A DNA stretch of 64,000 bases from NCBI RefSeq assembly GCF_036388275.1, contig NZ_DASVSF010000061.1, positions 1 to 64,000 on the forward strand, in the 5' to 3' direction. Positions 17,090-25,782 of this stretch are shown here, piece by piece. Positions within the stretch are counted from its first letter, which is position 1. Each line of letters starts with the position of its first letter. The stretch comes from Longimicrobium sp. GTDB lineage: Bacteria; Gemmatimonadota; Gemmatimonadetes; Longimicrobiales; Longimicrobiaceae. Made by a program: the position numbers and the translations under genes. Under the pieces are notes generated by a model, which saw only the letters and a list, made by a program, of their open reading frames with translations, was not told where the DNA came from and ran no database searches.

Positions 17090-17222
17090 CAACGAAGAAC
17101 CGCCCCGGGCACCGTGCCCGGGGCGGTTCTCGTTGTCCATCGACCGTACTGCCCGGCTTACCGCGCGCGGGCCAGGTCGCGGACGGCACCCGCCAGCATG
17201 CGCACCTTGGCACCGTCGGACG
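17090..17222. repeat. Direct repeat, copy 2 (terminator plus LVIVP gene end)
   Basis: Partner of 14404-14541. Here the coding part is intact as the 3' end of the LVIVP gene, which suggests this is the original copy. Confidence 0.75.
17097..17129. terminator. Bidirectional hairpin terminator, copy 2
   Basis: A 15-bp GC-rich stem (GAACCGCCCCGGGCA with its complement) around CCG. It lies between converging genes ending at 17072 (+) and 17158 (-). The same hairpin occurs at 14405-14447. Confidence 0.75.
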
Positions 17223-19137
17223 AGCGGCCTGCGTCGCCGTCCAGGCTGGTGGCCAGGTTGTTCAGCGCCGTGCGGCGGCCCGCGCCCGAGGCGCGCTCCG
17301 CCGTGGTCAGCGCCTGCCGCACCGCGGTGATGCGCCCGGCGTTCAGGCCGCTGGAGCGCTCCAGCTGGTCCACGTAGGCGCGCGCCAGCGCAAAGCTGGG
17401 CGGCCACACGAACTTGGGCTGGCCCTGCGGGTTCAGCTGCTCCAGCTTGACCGTGTTGGCCGCGTCGATCTCGTTCCGCGACAGGAACTGGCTGGGCTGC
17501 AGCTCGAAGATGTCGAGCCCGCGCGAGATCTCGGAGCTGACGATGGCGCCGTTGTACCAGTACACCGACCACGACCCGCCGGGGCCCATGCGCGTGGAAT
17601 CCGACGGCCCGCGGTCATGGTAGGCGATTTCGAACGGGCGCGCCGCGTCCGTCCAGTCGAACACCGAGATGCCCCCCTGGTACCACGCCTGCACCATCAC
17701 GTCGCGCCCCGGGATGGGGATCAGCGAGCCGTTGTGCGCCACGCAGTTCTCCAGCGCCGTCTGGGGCGCGGGGAGCTTGTAGTAGCTCCGGAACCGCAGG
17801 TCGCGGCCGTTCTCGATGGTGAAGATGGCGTTGGCGCCCCACTCCGGCCGGTCGGTGGCGCGGCACTTGGCCTGGCCGCCGCCGCCCCACTCGTCGCTGA
17901 ACAGCACCTTGGTGCCGTCGTTGTTGAAGGTGGCGGAGTGCCAGTACGAGAAGTTGCTGTCGGCCGCGGCCGCGATGCGCACCGGGTTGGCCGGGTCGCG
18001 GATGTCCAGCAGCATGCCGTAGCCCTCGCACGCGCCGCCCGCCAGCCCGATGCCGGGGTACACGGTAATGTCGTGGCACTGCGTGGGGCCGGGCTGGGGG
18101 CCTTCGCCCGCGTCCTCGGCGAACATCCTGTTGACGATGCCCTGCAGGTCGCGGCGCAGGGTGGCGCTGTCGGCCGCCGTGGCGGGGCCGGTGCCGCCGC
18201 GCTGCTTGACGATGCTGTCCAGGAGCGGCTGGATGAACTGGCCGGGCGCCACGCGCTCCATGCCCTGGATGGTCACGGTGTACTCACCGCGGGCGCGGGC
18301 GGCGGCCGCGGTCGCGGCGGCGCGGGCCACGTCTTCGGGCGCCTCGCCGTGGCGCGCGGGGGCCGTCAGGTCGTTGAAGATGCGCGGCGAGCTGACGATG
18401 GCCGCACGCTCGGGGTGCGCCAGCGGCACCTTGATCACCTCGATGCGGAAGAGCGCCGAGTTGGGGTTTTCGCCCGGCGCGCCGCCTACGCACCCCGGAA
18501 GCTCGTTGGGCGAGCGCAGCTGCGACGAGCCCGAGATGTAAACGTACACGTTCTCACGGTCGCGCGGGTCGGCCAGCACGGTGTGCGTGTGCGAGCCGCG
18601 GCAGGTCTGCACGTTGCCGACGTTCTTCGGATTGCGGATGTCGCTGATGTCGAAGATGCGCAGGCCGCGAAGCCGCTCGGTGCTCACCGTGTCGCGCACG
18701 CCCTGGGTGCCGCAGTCCAGGCGACCGGAAAGGCCTTCGCCGGAGATGAACAGCAGGTTGCCGTGCACCGACACGTCGCTCTGCGAGGCCGGGCACACGA
18801 ACGCCGTCGCCAGCGAGGGCTGGGCCGGGTTGGAGATGTCCCAGATCTGCCAGCCGTTGTAGTTGCCCTGGATGGCGTACTTGCCGCTGAACGCCAGGTC
18901 GGAGTTGGTGCTGCGCTCGAAGCCGGGCGCCGGGCGCGACTTGCTGACCACGCGAAGGTTCCACGCGGCCTCGGCGGCGTCGTACATGCCGGCGCGCAGC
19001 CCCACGCGGGGGTCGGTCTGCGACGTTCCCTGGGCCGCCGCGGGCACGGCGCCCGCCGCGAGCACGAGGGCCAGCGACAGCCGGGCCCACGGGGCGGTGA
19101 ATGGTACCCGCGCGGGGCGGGGCGGAGAGACGGACAT
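17158..19137 (-). CDS. LVIVP repeat-containing secreted protein
   Basis: A 659-residue exported protein. A Sec signal peptide ends near AAAQG. The body is a set of beta-propeller-like blades: repeats such as YNGWQIWDISNPAQPSLAT, LRIFDISDIRNPKNVG, LLDIRDPANPVRI and ISVFDWTDAARPFEIAY are typical of the LVIVP family. Conserved His and Cys occur in GSHTHTVLADP and QCHDITVYP. The C-terminal 90 residues are helical and end AGAVRDLARAR. Family members are periplasmic or surface proteins with no defined enzymatic role. It is followed 57 bases upstream by a DUF305 lipoprotein, a frequent companion. Confidence 0.88.
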   Translation of the reverse strand: MSVSPPRPARVPFTAPWARLSLALVLAAGAVPAAAQGTSQTDPRVGLRAGMYDAAEAAWNLRVVSKSRPAPGFERSTNSDLAFSGKYAIQGNYNGWQIWDISNPAQPSLATAFVCPASQSDVSVHGNLLFISGEGLSGRLDCGTQGVRDTVSTERLRGLRIFDISDIRNPKNVGNVQTCRGSHTHTVLADPRDRENVYVYISGSSQLRSPNELPGCVGGAPGENPNSALFRIEVIKVPLAHPERAAIVSSPRIFNDLTAPARHGEAPEDVARAAATAAAARARGEYTVTIQGMERVAPGQFIQPLLDSIVKQRGGTGPATAADSATLRRDLQGIVNRMFAEDAGEGPQPGPTQCHDITVYPGIGLAGGACEGYGMLLDIRDPANPVRIAAAADSNFSYWHSATFNNDGTKVLFSDEWGGGGQAKCRATDRPEWGANAIFTIENGRDLRFRSYYKLPAPQTALENCVAHNGSLIPIPGRDVMVQAWYQGGISVFDWTDAARPFEIAYHDRGPSDSTRMGPGGSWSVYWYNGAIVSSEISRGLDIFELQPSQFLSRNEIDAANTVKLEQLNPQGQPKFVWPPSFALARAYVDQLERSSGLNAGRITAVRQALTTAERASGAGRRTALNNLATSLDGDAGRSSDGAKVRMLAGAVRDLARAR

Positions 19138-19194
19138 GGGTGTTCCTTTAGCTGGGTGAGGTGGGGCGCGCCGCGGCCGCTCGGCTAAGAGCGG

Positions 19195-19878
19195 TCAGGG
19201 CGATGGGGTACCGAACGTCACATCCGCGAGCATCCGCTGCATCCGGGCGATCTCCGTGGTCTGGTCGACGCCGACGTCCGACGCGAACTTGAACACGGTT
19301 TCGTCCTGGCCGGCGCCCTGCGTTCCGAACAGCCGCTGGACCATGGACACGGCCCCGCGGTGGTGCTGGATCATCAGGTTCAGTAACAGCCGGTCGAACT
19401 CGGCGCCGGTGGCCCGCTGCAGCTGGGCCACCTGCTCCGGCGTCAGCATGCCGGGCATCATCGCGTGCCCGGCCGCGTGGTGCGCGTGGGCCGCGTCCGG
19501 AACCGGCTGGCCGCGGTCGCGCAGCCACTGCTGCATGGTGGCGATCTCGTCTTCCTGCGCGTTGATGATCCGCTCCGCCAGCCGCTTGACCGCGGGGCTC
19601 TGCGCGCGCGTGGGCACCAGGCGCGAGATTTCGACGGCCTGCGCGTGGTGCCCGATCATCCCGGTCATGAACTCGGCGTCCGCCGGCACCCACGCGTGGC
19701 GTGCCACGTCCAGCGCCGTCATGCCGCCCTGCGCAGCCGGCTGCGGCGTGGAGACGGGCTGGGGCGCGGCCGATACGGGCGCCGGGGTTGCGACAGGCTC
19801 CGGTGTCGTGCCGCCGCACGCCGACAGCGCGGCGGCGGCCAGGAGGGCCAAACAGGATCGAACGGGCGAGAACGGCAT
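19195..19878 (-). CDS. DUF305 domain lipoprotein
   Basis: A 227-residue lipoprotein with lipobox L-S-A-C near residue 21 and a Pro-rich linker. DUF305 is a ferritin-like helical bundle and the two repeats are visible: FMTGMIGHHAQAVEISR with a later EDEIATMQQWL, and LLNLMIQHHRGAVSMV with TTEIARMQRML. The paired His and Glu residues are the presumed metal ligands. The His-rich loop AHAHHAAGHAMMPGM between them is also typical. Homologues are linked to copper or other metal handling. It lies immediately upstream of the LVIVP gene on the same strand. Confidence 0.93.
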   Translation of the reverse strand: MPFSPVRSCLALLAAAALSACGGTTPEPVATPAPVSAAPQPVSTPQPAAQGGMTALDVARHAWVPADAEFMTGMIGHHAQAVEISRLVPTRAQSPAVKRLAERIINAQEDEIATMQQWLRDRGQPVPDAAHAHHAAGHAMMPGMLTPEQVAQLQRATGAEFDRLLLNLMIQHHRGAVSMVQRLFGTQGAGQDETVFKFASDVGVDQTTEIARMQRMLADVTFGTPSP

Positions 19879-20102
19879 TCCGGGTGGCTCCTGCGGGTGC
19901 GGAATGGGCCGGGCTTCCTACATGCTGCAATTCTAGCACGTCGGGGGGCGTTGGCAAGTGCGGTGCGCCCGCGTGACGTACGCGAGAACGGGCGCGAGGG
20001 TTCCACGTCCCCCTCCCGCGGGCGCCGAGGTGGACAATCGGCGCGGGAATCGTTAACTCATCCCCCGCCTGGTTCGTTCTTCCCCGACACCTGCCGTTTT
20101 CG

Positions 20103-21524
20103 ATGAACACAGCCCTGCTGCGCATATCCGCCGTCCTCGCGCTGGCCGCCTGCGCGGCACCGCCGGCACCCGGCACGGTACGCGGGGCCGGCATCCCGTC
20201 GGCCACCATCGCGCTTTCCCCCGCCGCTGCCGACACCTCGTTCTATCCCGCCTGGTCGCGCAACGCGGTGATCTACGAGGTGAACGTGCGCCAGTTCACC
20301 CCCGAGGGCACCTTCGCCGCGCTGGAGCCGCACCTGCCGCGGCTGAAGGGGCTGGGGGTCGACATCCTGTGGCTGATGCCCATTCAGCCCATCGGCGTGC
20401 AGAACCGCAAGGGCGGGCTGGGCAGCTACTACTCCATTCGCGACTACACCGCCATCAACCCGGAGCACGGGACCGAGGCGGACTTCAAGCGCTTCGTCGA
20501 CGCGGCGCACCGGCAGGGGATGCGGGTGATCCTGGACTGGGTGGCCAACCACACGGCGCACGACCACGCGTGGACGCGGGAGCACCGGAACTGGTACACG
20601 CTGCGGAGCGACGGCTCCATCTCCTATCCGCTGGACCAGCAGGGCAAGGAGACGGACTGGACCGACGTGGCCGACCTGAACTTCGGCAACGCCGACATGC
20701 GCCGCGCGATGATCCGCGAGATGCGGTGGTGGCTGGACGAGATGGGCATCGACGGCTTTCGCGCCGACGTGGCGTGGGGCGTTCCCTACGAGTTCTGGGC
20801 CGAGGCGCGCCCCGCCCTCGTGTCCGCCAAGCCCGACCTGTTCCTTCTCGCCGAGGCCGAGGACCCGCGCCTTCACCAGTGGTTCCACGCCACCTACGCG
20901 TGGGAGATGCACCACCTGCTGAACGAGATCGCGCAGGGCAAGAAGGGCACGGCCGAGCTGGACCCCTACTTCGCCCGGCAGGACAGCTTGTACGGCCGGG
21001 GTGCGTACCGCATGTCGTTCACCAGCAACCACGACGAAAACAGCTGGCAGGGCACCGAGTTCGAGCGCATGGGCCGCAACCACGCTCCGGCTTTCGTGCT
21101 CAGCGCCACCGCGCAGAACTCCATCCCGCTGCTGTACACCGGCCAGGAGGCCAGCCTGAACAAGCGGCTGCGCTTCTTCGAAAAAGACACGGTGGATTGG
21201 AGCGGTCCGTCGCTGGCCCCGTTCTACTCGGCGATGTTCGGGCTGAAGCACACCCAGCCGGCGCTGGGCAACGGCCCGTGGGGCGCGCCGCAGGTAAAGC
21301 TGCAGACGGACGGCGGCGACCGCGTGTATGCCTTCACGCGCACGCAGGGCGCGAACACGGTGCTGGTGGCGGTGAACTTCGGCGACAGGACGGCGGCGGT
21401 GGGGTACCAGGGGCTGGCGCAGCCCGGCGCGTACACCGACTGGTTCAGCAAGGACTGGGTGCAGCTGGGCGCCGCCGGGCGGCTGAACATCCCCGCGCAC
21501 GGCTACCGCGTGCTGGTACGCTAG
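20103..21524 (+). CDS. GH13 alpha-amylase family lipoprotein
   Basis: A 473-residue glycoside hydrolase with a lipobox L-A-A-C, so it is probably lipid-anchored. The (beta/alpha)8 barrel motifs are in order: VILDWVANHTAHDHAW, the nucleophile Asp in DGFRADVAW, the acid/base Glu in LLAEAEDPR, and SNHDEN. It acts on alpha-1,4-glucans or maltodextrins. A C-terminal beta domain (VLVAVNFGDR) completes the usual architecture. The gene stands alone on its strand with its own terminator. It is separated by 30 kb from the larger glucan locus. Confidence 0.92.
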   Translation: MNTALLRISAVLALAACAAPPAPGTVRGAGIPSATIALSPAAADTSFYPAWSRNAVIYEVNVRQFTPEGTFAALEPHLPRLKGLGVDILWLMPIQPIGVQNRKGGLGSYYSIRDYTAINPEHGTEADFKRFVDAAHRQGMRVILDWVANHTAHDHAWTREHRNWYTLRSDGSISYPLDQQGKETDWTDVADLNFGNADMRRAMIREMRWWLDEMGIDGFRADVAWGVPYEFWAEARPALVSAKPDLFLLAEAEDPRLHQWFHATYAWEMHHLLNEIAQGKKGTAELDPYFARQDSLYGRGAYRMSFTSNHDENSWQGTEFERMGRNHAPAFVLSATAQNSIPLLYTGQEASLNKRLRFFEKDTVDWSGPSLAPFYSAMFGLKHTQPALGNGPWGAPQVKLQTDGGDRVYAFTRTQGANTVLVAVNFGDRTAAVGYQGLAQPGAYTDWFSKDWVQLGAAGRLNIPAHGYRVLVR

Positions 21525-21548
21525 GGAGGAAAGCGGGGTGGAACGGAA

Positions 21549-21575
21549 AGAGACGCCCGCGGGGGCGTCTCTTTT
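21549..21575 (+). terminator. Rho-independent terminator of the amylase gene
   Basis: AGAGACGCCC pairs with GGGCGTCTCT across a 4-base loop and is followed by a short TTT run, 25 bases after the stop codon. Confidence 0.7.
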
Positions 21576-21608
21576 GCTCGCAGCAGGAAAGGCCGGCGCG
21601 GCCGGCGG

Positions 21609-21722
21609 TCACCGCAGGATCAGCAGCTGCACCAGCACCCAGCCCATGAAAATTCCCGCGACGATACCGATGAGTACCGGCGTCAGCAGGCGAAACCGGT
21701 TCTTCCAGGGATTCCGGGCCAC
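21609..21722 (-). CDS. Tiny single-pass membrane protein
   Basis: A 37-residue peptide read from GTG 21722, consisting of a basic N-terminus (NPWKNRFR) and one hydrophobic helix (LLTPVLIGIVAGIFMGWVL). AGGAG lies only 2-3 bases before the GTG, closer than usual, so the start is uncertain. Such short proteins are common as membrane-associated subunits. It is convergent with the amylase gene and divergent from acpS. Confidence 0.45.
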   Translation of the reverse strand: MARNPWKNRFRLLTPVLIGIVAGIFMGWVLVQLLILR

Positions 21723-21863
21723 GTCTCCTCGCTCTTCGATTCCGAATCCAGTTCCGGCCAGCCGCCCCGCCGGTGCGGAGCCGTTTCGCCAAACCCGTGC
21801 CGCATCCCTCCCAGCGCGCGCTGGCCGGCAAGGTCGCCGCCCGCCGTCCCCCCGCGCAAGGGC

Positions 21864-22250
21864 ATGCCCGTGATCGCCGGCATCGGCATCGACATGGTGA
21901 ACATCCCCCGCTTCCGCGAGCTGATGGAACGGCGGGGCCAGGCGGCGGTGGCGCGCTTCTACACCGCGGGCGAGGCGGAGCGCTGCGCCGCGTCGAAGTC
22001 GCCGACGGAATCGTTCGCGGCGCGGTTCGCGGCCAAGGAGGCGTTCTTCAAGGCCCTGGGCACCGGCTGGGGACTCGGGGGTCGATGGACGGAGGTGGAG
22101 GTGGTGTCGGCCGAGTCGGGCGCGCCGTCGCTGCAGCTGGCGGGGCGCGCCGCGGAGATCGCGGCGGAGCGGGGGATCGTCCGCATCCACCTGTCGCTGA
22201 CCCACACCGACGACACCGCCGCCGCCTTCGTGGTGCTCGAGGCCGGTTGA
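21864..22250 (+). CDS. acpS: Holo-[acyl-carrier-protein] synthase
   Basis: A 128-residue enzyme that transfers 4'-phosphopantetheine from CoA to acyl carrier protein, needed for fatty-acid synthesis. GIGIDMVNIPRF at 6-17 carries the Mg-binding Asp. FAAKEAFFKALG at about 55-66 carries the catalytic Glu/Lys motif. SLTHTDDTAAAFV near the C-terminus is the third conserved strand. The length is normal. No other fatty-acid genes are adjacent. Confidence 0.95.
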   Translation: MPVIAGIGIDMVNIPRFRELMERRGQAAVARFYTAGEAERCAASKSPTESFAARFAAKEAFFKALGTGWGLGGRWTEVEVVSAESGAPSLQLAGRAAEIAAERGIVRIHLSLTHTDDTAAAFVVLEAG

Positions 22251-22326
22251 CAGCGCTTGCGTCGCGCGGCCACTTTGCCGCCATTCGCACCGTTCTTCTC
22301 CGACCGTACGCGGGACCGCTGGCAAC

Positions 22327-23058
22327 TTGAACACGGCGCTGCTGTACGCCTTGGCCGCCGCCGGGGCGAACCTGCTCGGCGGGCTGATCATCACCGCCCC
22401 GTCGAACACCGGGCGGGCCACGCAGCGCCTGATGATCGCCTTCGGCGCCGGCTTCATGATCGCCACGGCGCTCGTGGGGATGATTCCGCACGCCGTGGAG
22501 GCCGGGCCCAACGCCGCGGTCGCCGTCCTGGTGGGCTACCTGCTCGTGCACCTGACGCAGCACGTCCTTACGCCACACTTCCATTTCGGCGAGGAAACGC
22601 ACCAGCACGCGATGGTGAACCCCTGGGTGGGGACGGCCGCGCTGCTGGGGCTGCTGCTGCACACCTTCTTCGACGGCGTGGCCATCGCCAGCGGCTTCGC
22701 GGTGGGCGAGTGGCTGGGGCTGCTCGTGTTCCTGGCCATCCTGATCCACAAGATGCCCGAGGGCGTCACCGTCGCCTCCATCATGCTGGCCAGCGGCAAC
22801 TCGCGCCGCCGTGCCATCGTGGCCGTGCTGCTGCTGGGCCTTTCCACCGTCCTGGGCGTGCTGCTGACGTCGCAGGTGAAGATGCTTTCCACCACGGGGC
22901 TGGCGCTGAGCGCGGGGGTCACGCTGTACGTGGGCGCATCCAACCTGGTGCCCGAGGTGCAGAAGAAGCCCAGCCGCGGGTCGGCGCTGGCCGTGTTCCT
23001 GGGCGCGGGGCTGTTCTACGCCACGTACCTCGTCCTTCGCCGCTACGTGCACCCGTGA
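22327..23058 (+). CDS. ZIP family metal transporter
   Basis: A 243-residue inner-membrane transporter with eight predicted helices. The paired metal-binding motifs of ZIP helices IV and V are present: HTFFDGVAIASGF and HKMPEGVTVASI. ZIP proteins import zinc or other divalent cations. A polar His-containing stretch (THEET-type, HFHFGEETHQHA) lies before helix IV. The start is TTG 22327. Its stop overlaps the GTG of rarA, so the two are translationally coupled, although functionally unrelated. Confidence 0.92.
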   Translation: MNTALLYALAAAGANLLGGLIITAPSNTGRATQRLMIAFGAGFMIATALVGMIPHAVEAGPNAAVAVLVGYLLVHLTQHVLTPHFHFGEETHQHAMVNPWVGTAALLGLLLHTFFDGVAIASGFAVGEWLGLLVFLAILIHKMPEGVTVASIMLASGNSRRRAIVAVLLLGLSTVLGVLLTSQVKMLSTTGLALSAGVTLYVGASNLVPEVQKKPSRGSALAVFLGAGLFYATYLVLRRYVHP

Positions 23059-24389
23059 GCGACCTGTCCCTGTTCGGCGAGGCCCAGCCGCCCGCGAAGA
23101 AGTCCGCCGCCGCGCCGCCCGTGGCAGAATCGTCTGCGCCGCTGGCGGAGCGGATGCGGCCGCGCACGCTGGACGAGATCGTGGGCCAGCAGCACCTGGC
23201 CGGGCCCGACGGCACGCTGCGGAAGCTGCTGGCGACGGGGCACCTGCCCAACCTGATCCTCCACGGCCCGCCGGGAAGCGGCAAGACCACGCTCGCCCGG
23301 GTGATCGCGGGGGAGAGCGGCTTCTCGTTCCTTCCCTTCAACGCGGTCAGCGAGGGGGTGCCGCGGCTGCGCGAGGTGGTGAAGGAGGCCGAGATGCGGA
23401 AGAAGGCCGGCCAGCGCACGCTGCTGTTCGTCGACGAGATCCATCGGCTGAACAAGGGGCAGCAGGACTTCCTCCTTCCGTGGATCGAGTCGGGGCTGAT
23501 GACGCTGGTGGGCGCCACGACGGAGCACCCGGCGTTCGAGATCAACCCCGCCGTCCTCTCTCGCTCGCGCGTGCTGGTGCTGGAGCCGCTGAGCGAGGAC
23601 GACGTGCGCAGCGTGGTCCGCCGCGCGCTGGCGGACGAGGAGCGGGGGCTGGGCGGCGCCGGCGTCTCCATCGACCCCGAGGCCGAGGACGTGCTGGTGC
23701 GCCACACGGGCGGCGACGCGCGGCAGGCGCTGACGGGGCTGGAGATTGCGGCGCGGCTGGCGGAAACGGGCACCATCGGCCCCGAGGACGTGCGCGAGGC
23801 GCTGCAGCGGCCCACCGCGCGCTACGACACCTCGCTGATGTACGAGATGCTGTCCGCCTTCCACAAGTCGCTGCGGGCCAGCACGGGAAGCGGCGCGCTG
23901 TACTGGGCCATGCGGATGATCCAGGTGGGCGAAGACCCCAAGACGGTGTTCCGCCGCCTGGTGGCCGCCGCGTACGAGGACGTGGGATTGGCGGACCCGC
24001 AGGCGGGCATCGTCTGCGTGAACGCCATGCTGGCGTACGAGAGGCTGGGCGTGCCCGAGGGGCTGCTGCCGCTGTACAACGCCATCCTGTACGTGGCGAA
24101 CGCGCCCAAGTCGAACCGCGCGTACCTGGCGGGGGGCGCCGCCGCGCAGGCAGCGCGCGAGCACCCCGACGCGCCCATTCCGCTGCACCTGCGCAATCCC
24201 ACCACGTCGCTGATGAAGGAGTGGGGCTTCGGCGAGGGCTACAAGTACGCCCACGACTACCCGGGCGGCTACACGCCCCTGCAGACGCTACCGGACGACA
24301 TCGCCGACCAGCGCTTCTACGAGCCCACGGACCGTGGCTACGAAGCCAAGATCGCCGCCCGCATGCGAGACCGCGGCGACCCGGGCTAA
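23055..24389 (+). CDS. rarA: Replication-associated recombination protein A (AAA+ ATPase)
   Basis: A 444-residue AAA+ ATPase of the RarA/MgsA/WRNIP1 family, which acts at stalled replication forks. After a variable Ala-rich N-terminus, MRPRTLDEIVGQQHLAG opens the conserved core. Walker A is GPPGSGKTT at 71-79, Walker B LLFVDEIHRLNK near 122-133, and sensor region LVGATTEHPAFEINPA follows. The C-terminal tetramerisation domain includes RYDTSLMYEMLSAFHKS and WAMRMIQVGEDPKTVFRRL. It starts at GTG 23055, overlapping the ZIP gene stop. Confidence 0.95.
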   Translation: MSDLSLFGEAQPPAKKSAAAPPVAESSAPLAERMRPRTLDEIVGQQHLAGPDGTLRKLLATGHLPNLILHGPPGSGKTTLARVIAGESGFSFLPFNAVSEGVPRLREVVKEAEMRKKAGQRTLLFVDEIHRLNKGQQDFLLPWIESGLMTLVGATTEHPAFEINPAVLSRSRVLVLEPLSEDDVRSVVRRALADEERGLGGAGVSIDPEAEDVLVRHTGGDARQALTGLEIAARLAETGTIGPEDVREALQRPTARYDTSLMYEMLSAFHKSLRASTGSGALYWAMRMIQVGEDPKTVFRRLVAAAYEDVGLADPQAGIVCVNAMLAYERLGVPEGLLPLYNAILYVANAPKSNRAYLAGGAAAQAAREHPDAPIPLHLRNPTTSLMKEWGFGEGYKYAHDYPGGYTPLQTLPDDIADQRFYEPTDRGYEAKIAARMRDRGDPG

Positions 24390-24412
24390 ACTTTGATACT
24401 AAAGGATCAACT

Positions 24413-24721
24413 ATGGAGACGAAGCAGGAACGGGGACTTACGCAGGCGTTGATGACGGCCTACTCGCGGGCGAAGGCGGAATGCAAGTACAACGCGACCC
24501 GGTTCCTACAGATGCTATCGGAGCATGGGGGGCTGGAGACCGCCAGGATACTCCTGCACGCCCCCGGCGTTTCCGAGGGCTATTCGAAGCTCTTCGAGAA
24601 AGGTCGGTTGGATCTCACCGTGGAGTACGTTGTCCTCCAACCCGAGTGGCAGGACCTGTTTACTGCCGACGAACTCGCGACGGCAAGAAAGCGCCTCAAG
24701 GACTACGGCCTGGAGGTTTAG
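24413..24721 (+). CDS. Conserved hypothetical protein
   Basis: A 102-residue helical protein with AAAGGA upstream of ATG 24413. It contains YNATRFLQMLSEHGGLETARILL and LFEKGRLDLTVEYVVLQPEW, a pattern I recall from small uncharacterised proteins in actinobacteria and others. There are no catalytic residues to name. Its last 26 bases overlap the end of a converging minus-strand gene. Composition is less GC-rich than rarA upstream, consistent with an accessory gene. Confidence 0.75.
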   Translation: METKQERGLTQALMTAYSRAKAECKYNATRFLQMLSEHGGLETARILLHAPGVSEGYSKLFEKGRLDLTVEYVVLQPEWQDLFTADELATARKRLKDYGLEV

Positions 24722-24908
24722 CCAGTATCTGGTCGTCGGAGGGAACATCGAATTCGTTCTGCGCCTCATACGTCTCGATCCGCTTCACCAGTAGGTCCAA
24801 GTGGTCACCGTCTGACGTGCCTCGCTTGGAGTCCATCAGCTCGTCCGCTCGCGAGAGCGCCGCTCGGTACTCGGGTTCTGTGCGGATCGGGTGAATCTTC
24901 ACTGTCAT
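24696..24908 (-). CDS. HigA-N-terminus-like small protein
   Basis: A 70-residue protein. Residues 1-48 (HPIRTEPEYRAALSRADELM, then GDHLDLLVKRIETYEAQ) match the helical N-terminal region seen in HigA-type antitoxins. The helix-turn-helix that normally follows is missing; the protein ends DDQILAKPPGRSP. The ATG overlaps the stop of the nucleotidyltransferase gene (ATGA), so they form an operon. It may be a shortened antitoxin or an accessory partner. Function unproven. Confidence 0.7.
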   Translation of the reverse strand: MTVKIHPIRTEPEYRAALSRADELMDSKRGTSDGDHLDLLVKRIETYEAQNEFDVPSDDQILAKPPGRSP

Positions 24909-25591
24909 CAGATCGTCTCCGCGTGATTCAGCCTTGGTGATAGATCCGCTTCTGAGCCGACCACCCATTGCTTCTTTCCACGCAGCACCTCGCGGATGAA
25001 GCTGCTTCCAGAGGCGATCCGGTCAGCCAGCTGCCCGGGCGTCATCTGCACCACGTTCACCTCGCGTCCGAGCAGCACGCCAACATCCAGCGTCCGCCTA
25101 GCCAGCCGGTCCTCGTCCACGCCCTCATCCAGAACGAAGACGTCGATGTCGCTGCCCTCCCGCGCATTCCCTCGCGCGATCGAGCCAAAGATGAATGCCG
25201 CGCCCACGCCGGCTACGTCGGCAAGCGCATTCCGGAGCACGTCGGCGGGGTCGGCCATGTGCGCGACCAACTCGCGCAGGGCTTTCCAGCGCGGGTTGCT
25301 CTCGACGAGCCCATAGCGCACCAGCCGTCCTTCTGGTCTGCGACGGATCACGCCGAGCAATTCCAGGCGCGCCAGTTCGGCGTTCAGCGAGCGCGGGGTA
25401 AGCCCCGTACGACGCTGGATTTCGCGCCCGTGCGAAGCATCGTCTGGATGCACCGCGAAATCGATGACCACGCGCGCCATGGCGCCTGACGCAAGGGTAG
25501 ATGACAGGGCGTCGCTGCGCTTCGGTGTGCGCACCGCGTAGGAGGCGTGGTGCCTGGATGACGGCCGGGTCTGATATACTGCTGCACTCAT
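24908..25591 (-). CDS. Winged-helix nucleotidyltransferase (MNT-like)
   Basis: A 227-residue protein with a winged-helix DNA-binding region (about 55-115: SHGREIQRRTGLTPRSLNAEL, LLGVIRRRPEGRLVRY). This is fused to a minimal nucleotidyltransferase domain with GSIARGNAREGSDIDVFVLD, where the GS and DxD motifs bind nucleotide and metal. MNT proteins usually pair with HEPN proteins as toxin-antitoxin systems; here the downstream partner is a HigA-N-terminus-like protein. Start ATG 25591 has GGAGAGAG upstream. ATG further in (MARVVIDF) is an alternative. Confidence 0.85.
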   Translation of the reverse strand: MSAAVYQTRPSSRHHASYAVRTPKRSDALSSTLASGAMARVVIDFAVHPDDASHGREIQRRTGLTPRSLNAELARLELLGVIRRRPEGRLVRYGLVESNPRWKALRELVAHMADPADVLRNALADVAGVGAAFIFGSIARGNAREGSDIDVFVLDEGVDEDRLARRTLDVGVLLGREVNVVQMTPGQLADRIASGSSFIREVLRGKKQWVVGSEADLSPRLNHAETI

Positions 25592-25782
25592 GCTCTCTCC
25601 ATGGTTCGCACGAAATTTGGGTGCATAGTGATCGGGCCGCAAGCCGTACCCGCACGGCATCTGCTTGATGTGGGGAAAATTCCCTCAGAGATGATTCGCT
25701 TCCCCGGACTCGGGCGGCGGTCTGGCGCGATATATTCATCGCGTACCCGAGCGCGCTTCCCGTCTTGAATCCGGATCCGAAG

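Noticed and set aside
16693..19188. 831-codon plus-strand frame over the LVIVP gene
   Set aside because: Low-complexity Arg/Val/Gly sequence antisense to recognisable LVIVP repeats.
24413..24721. HTH half of the HigA-like gene hidden in another frame
   Set aside because: The minus strand below 24696 shows no helix-turn-helix in any frame; the space is occupied by a convincing plus-strand gene.
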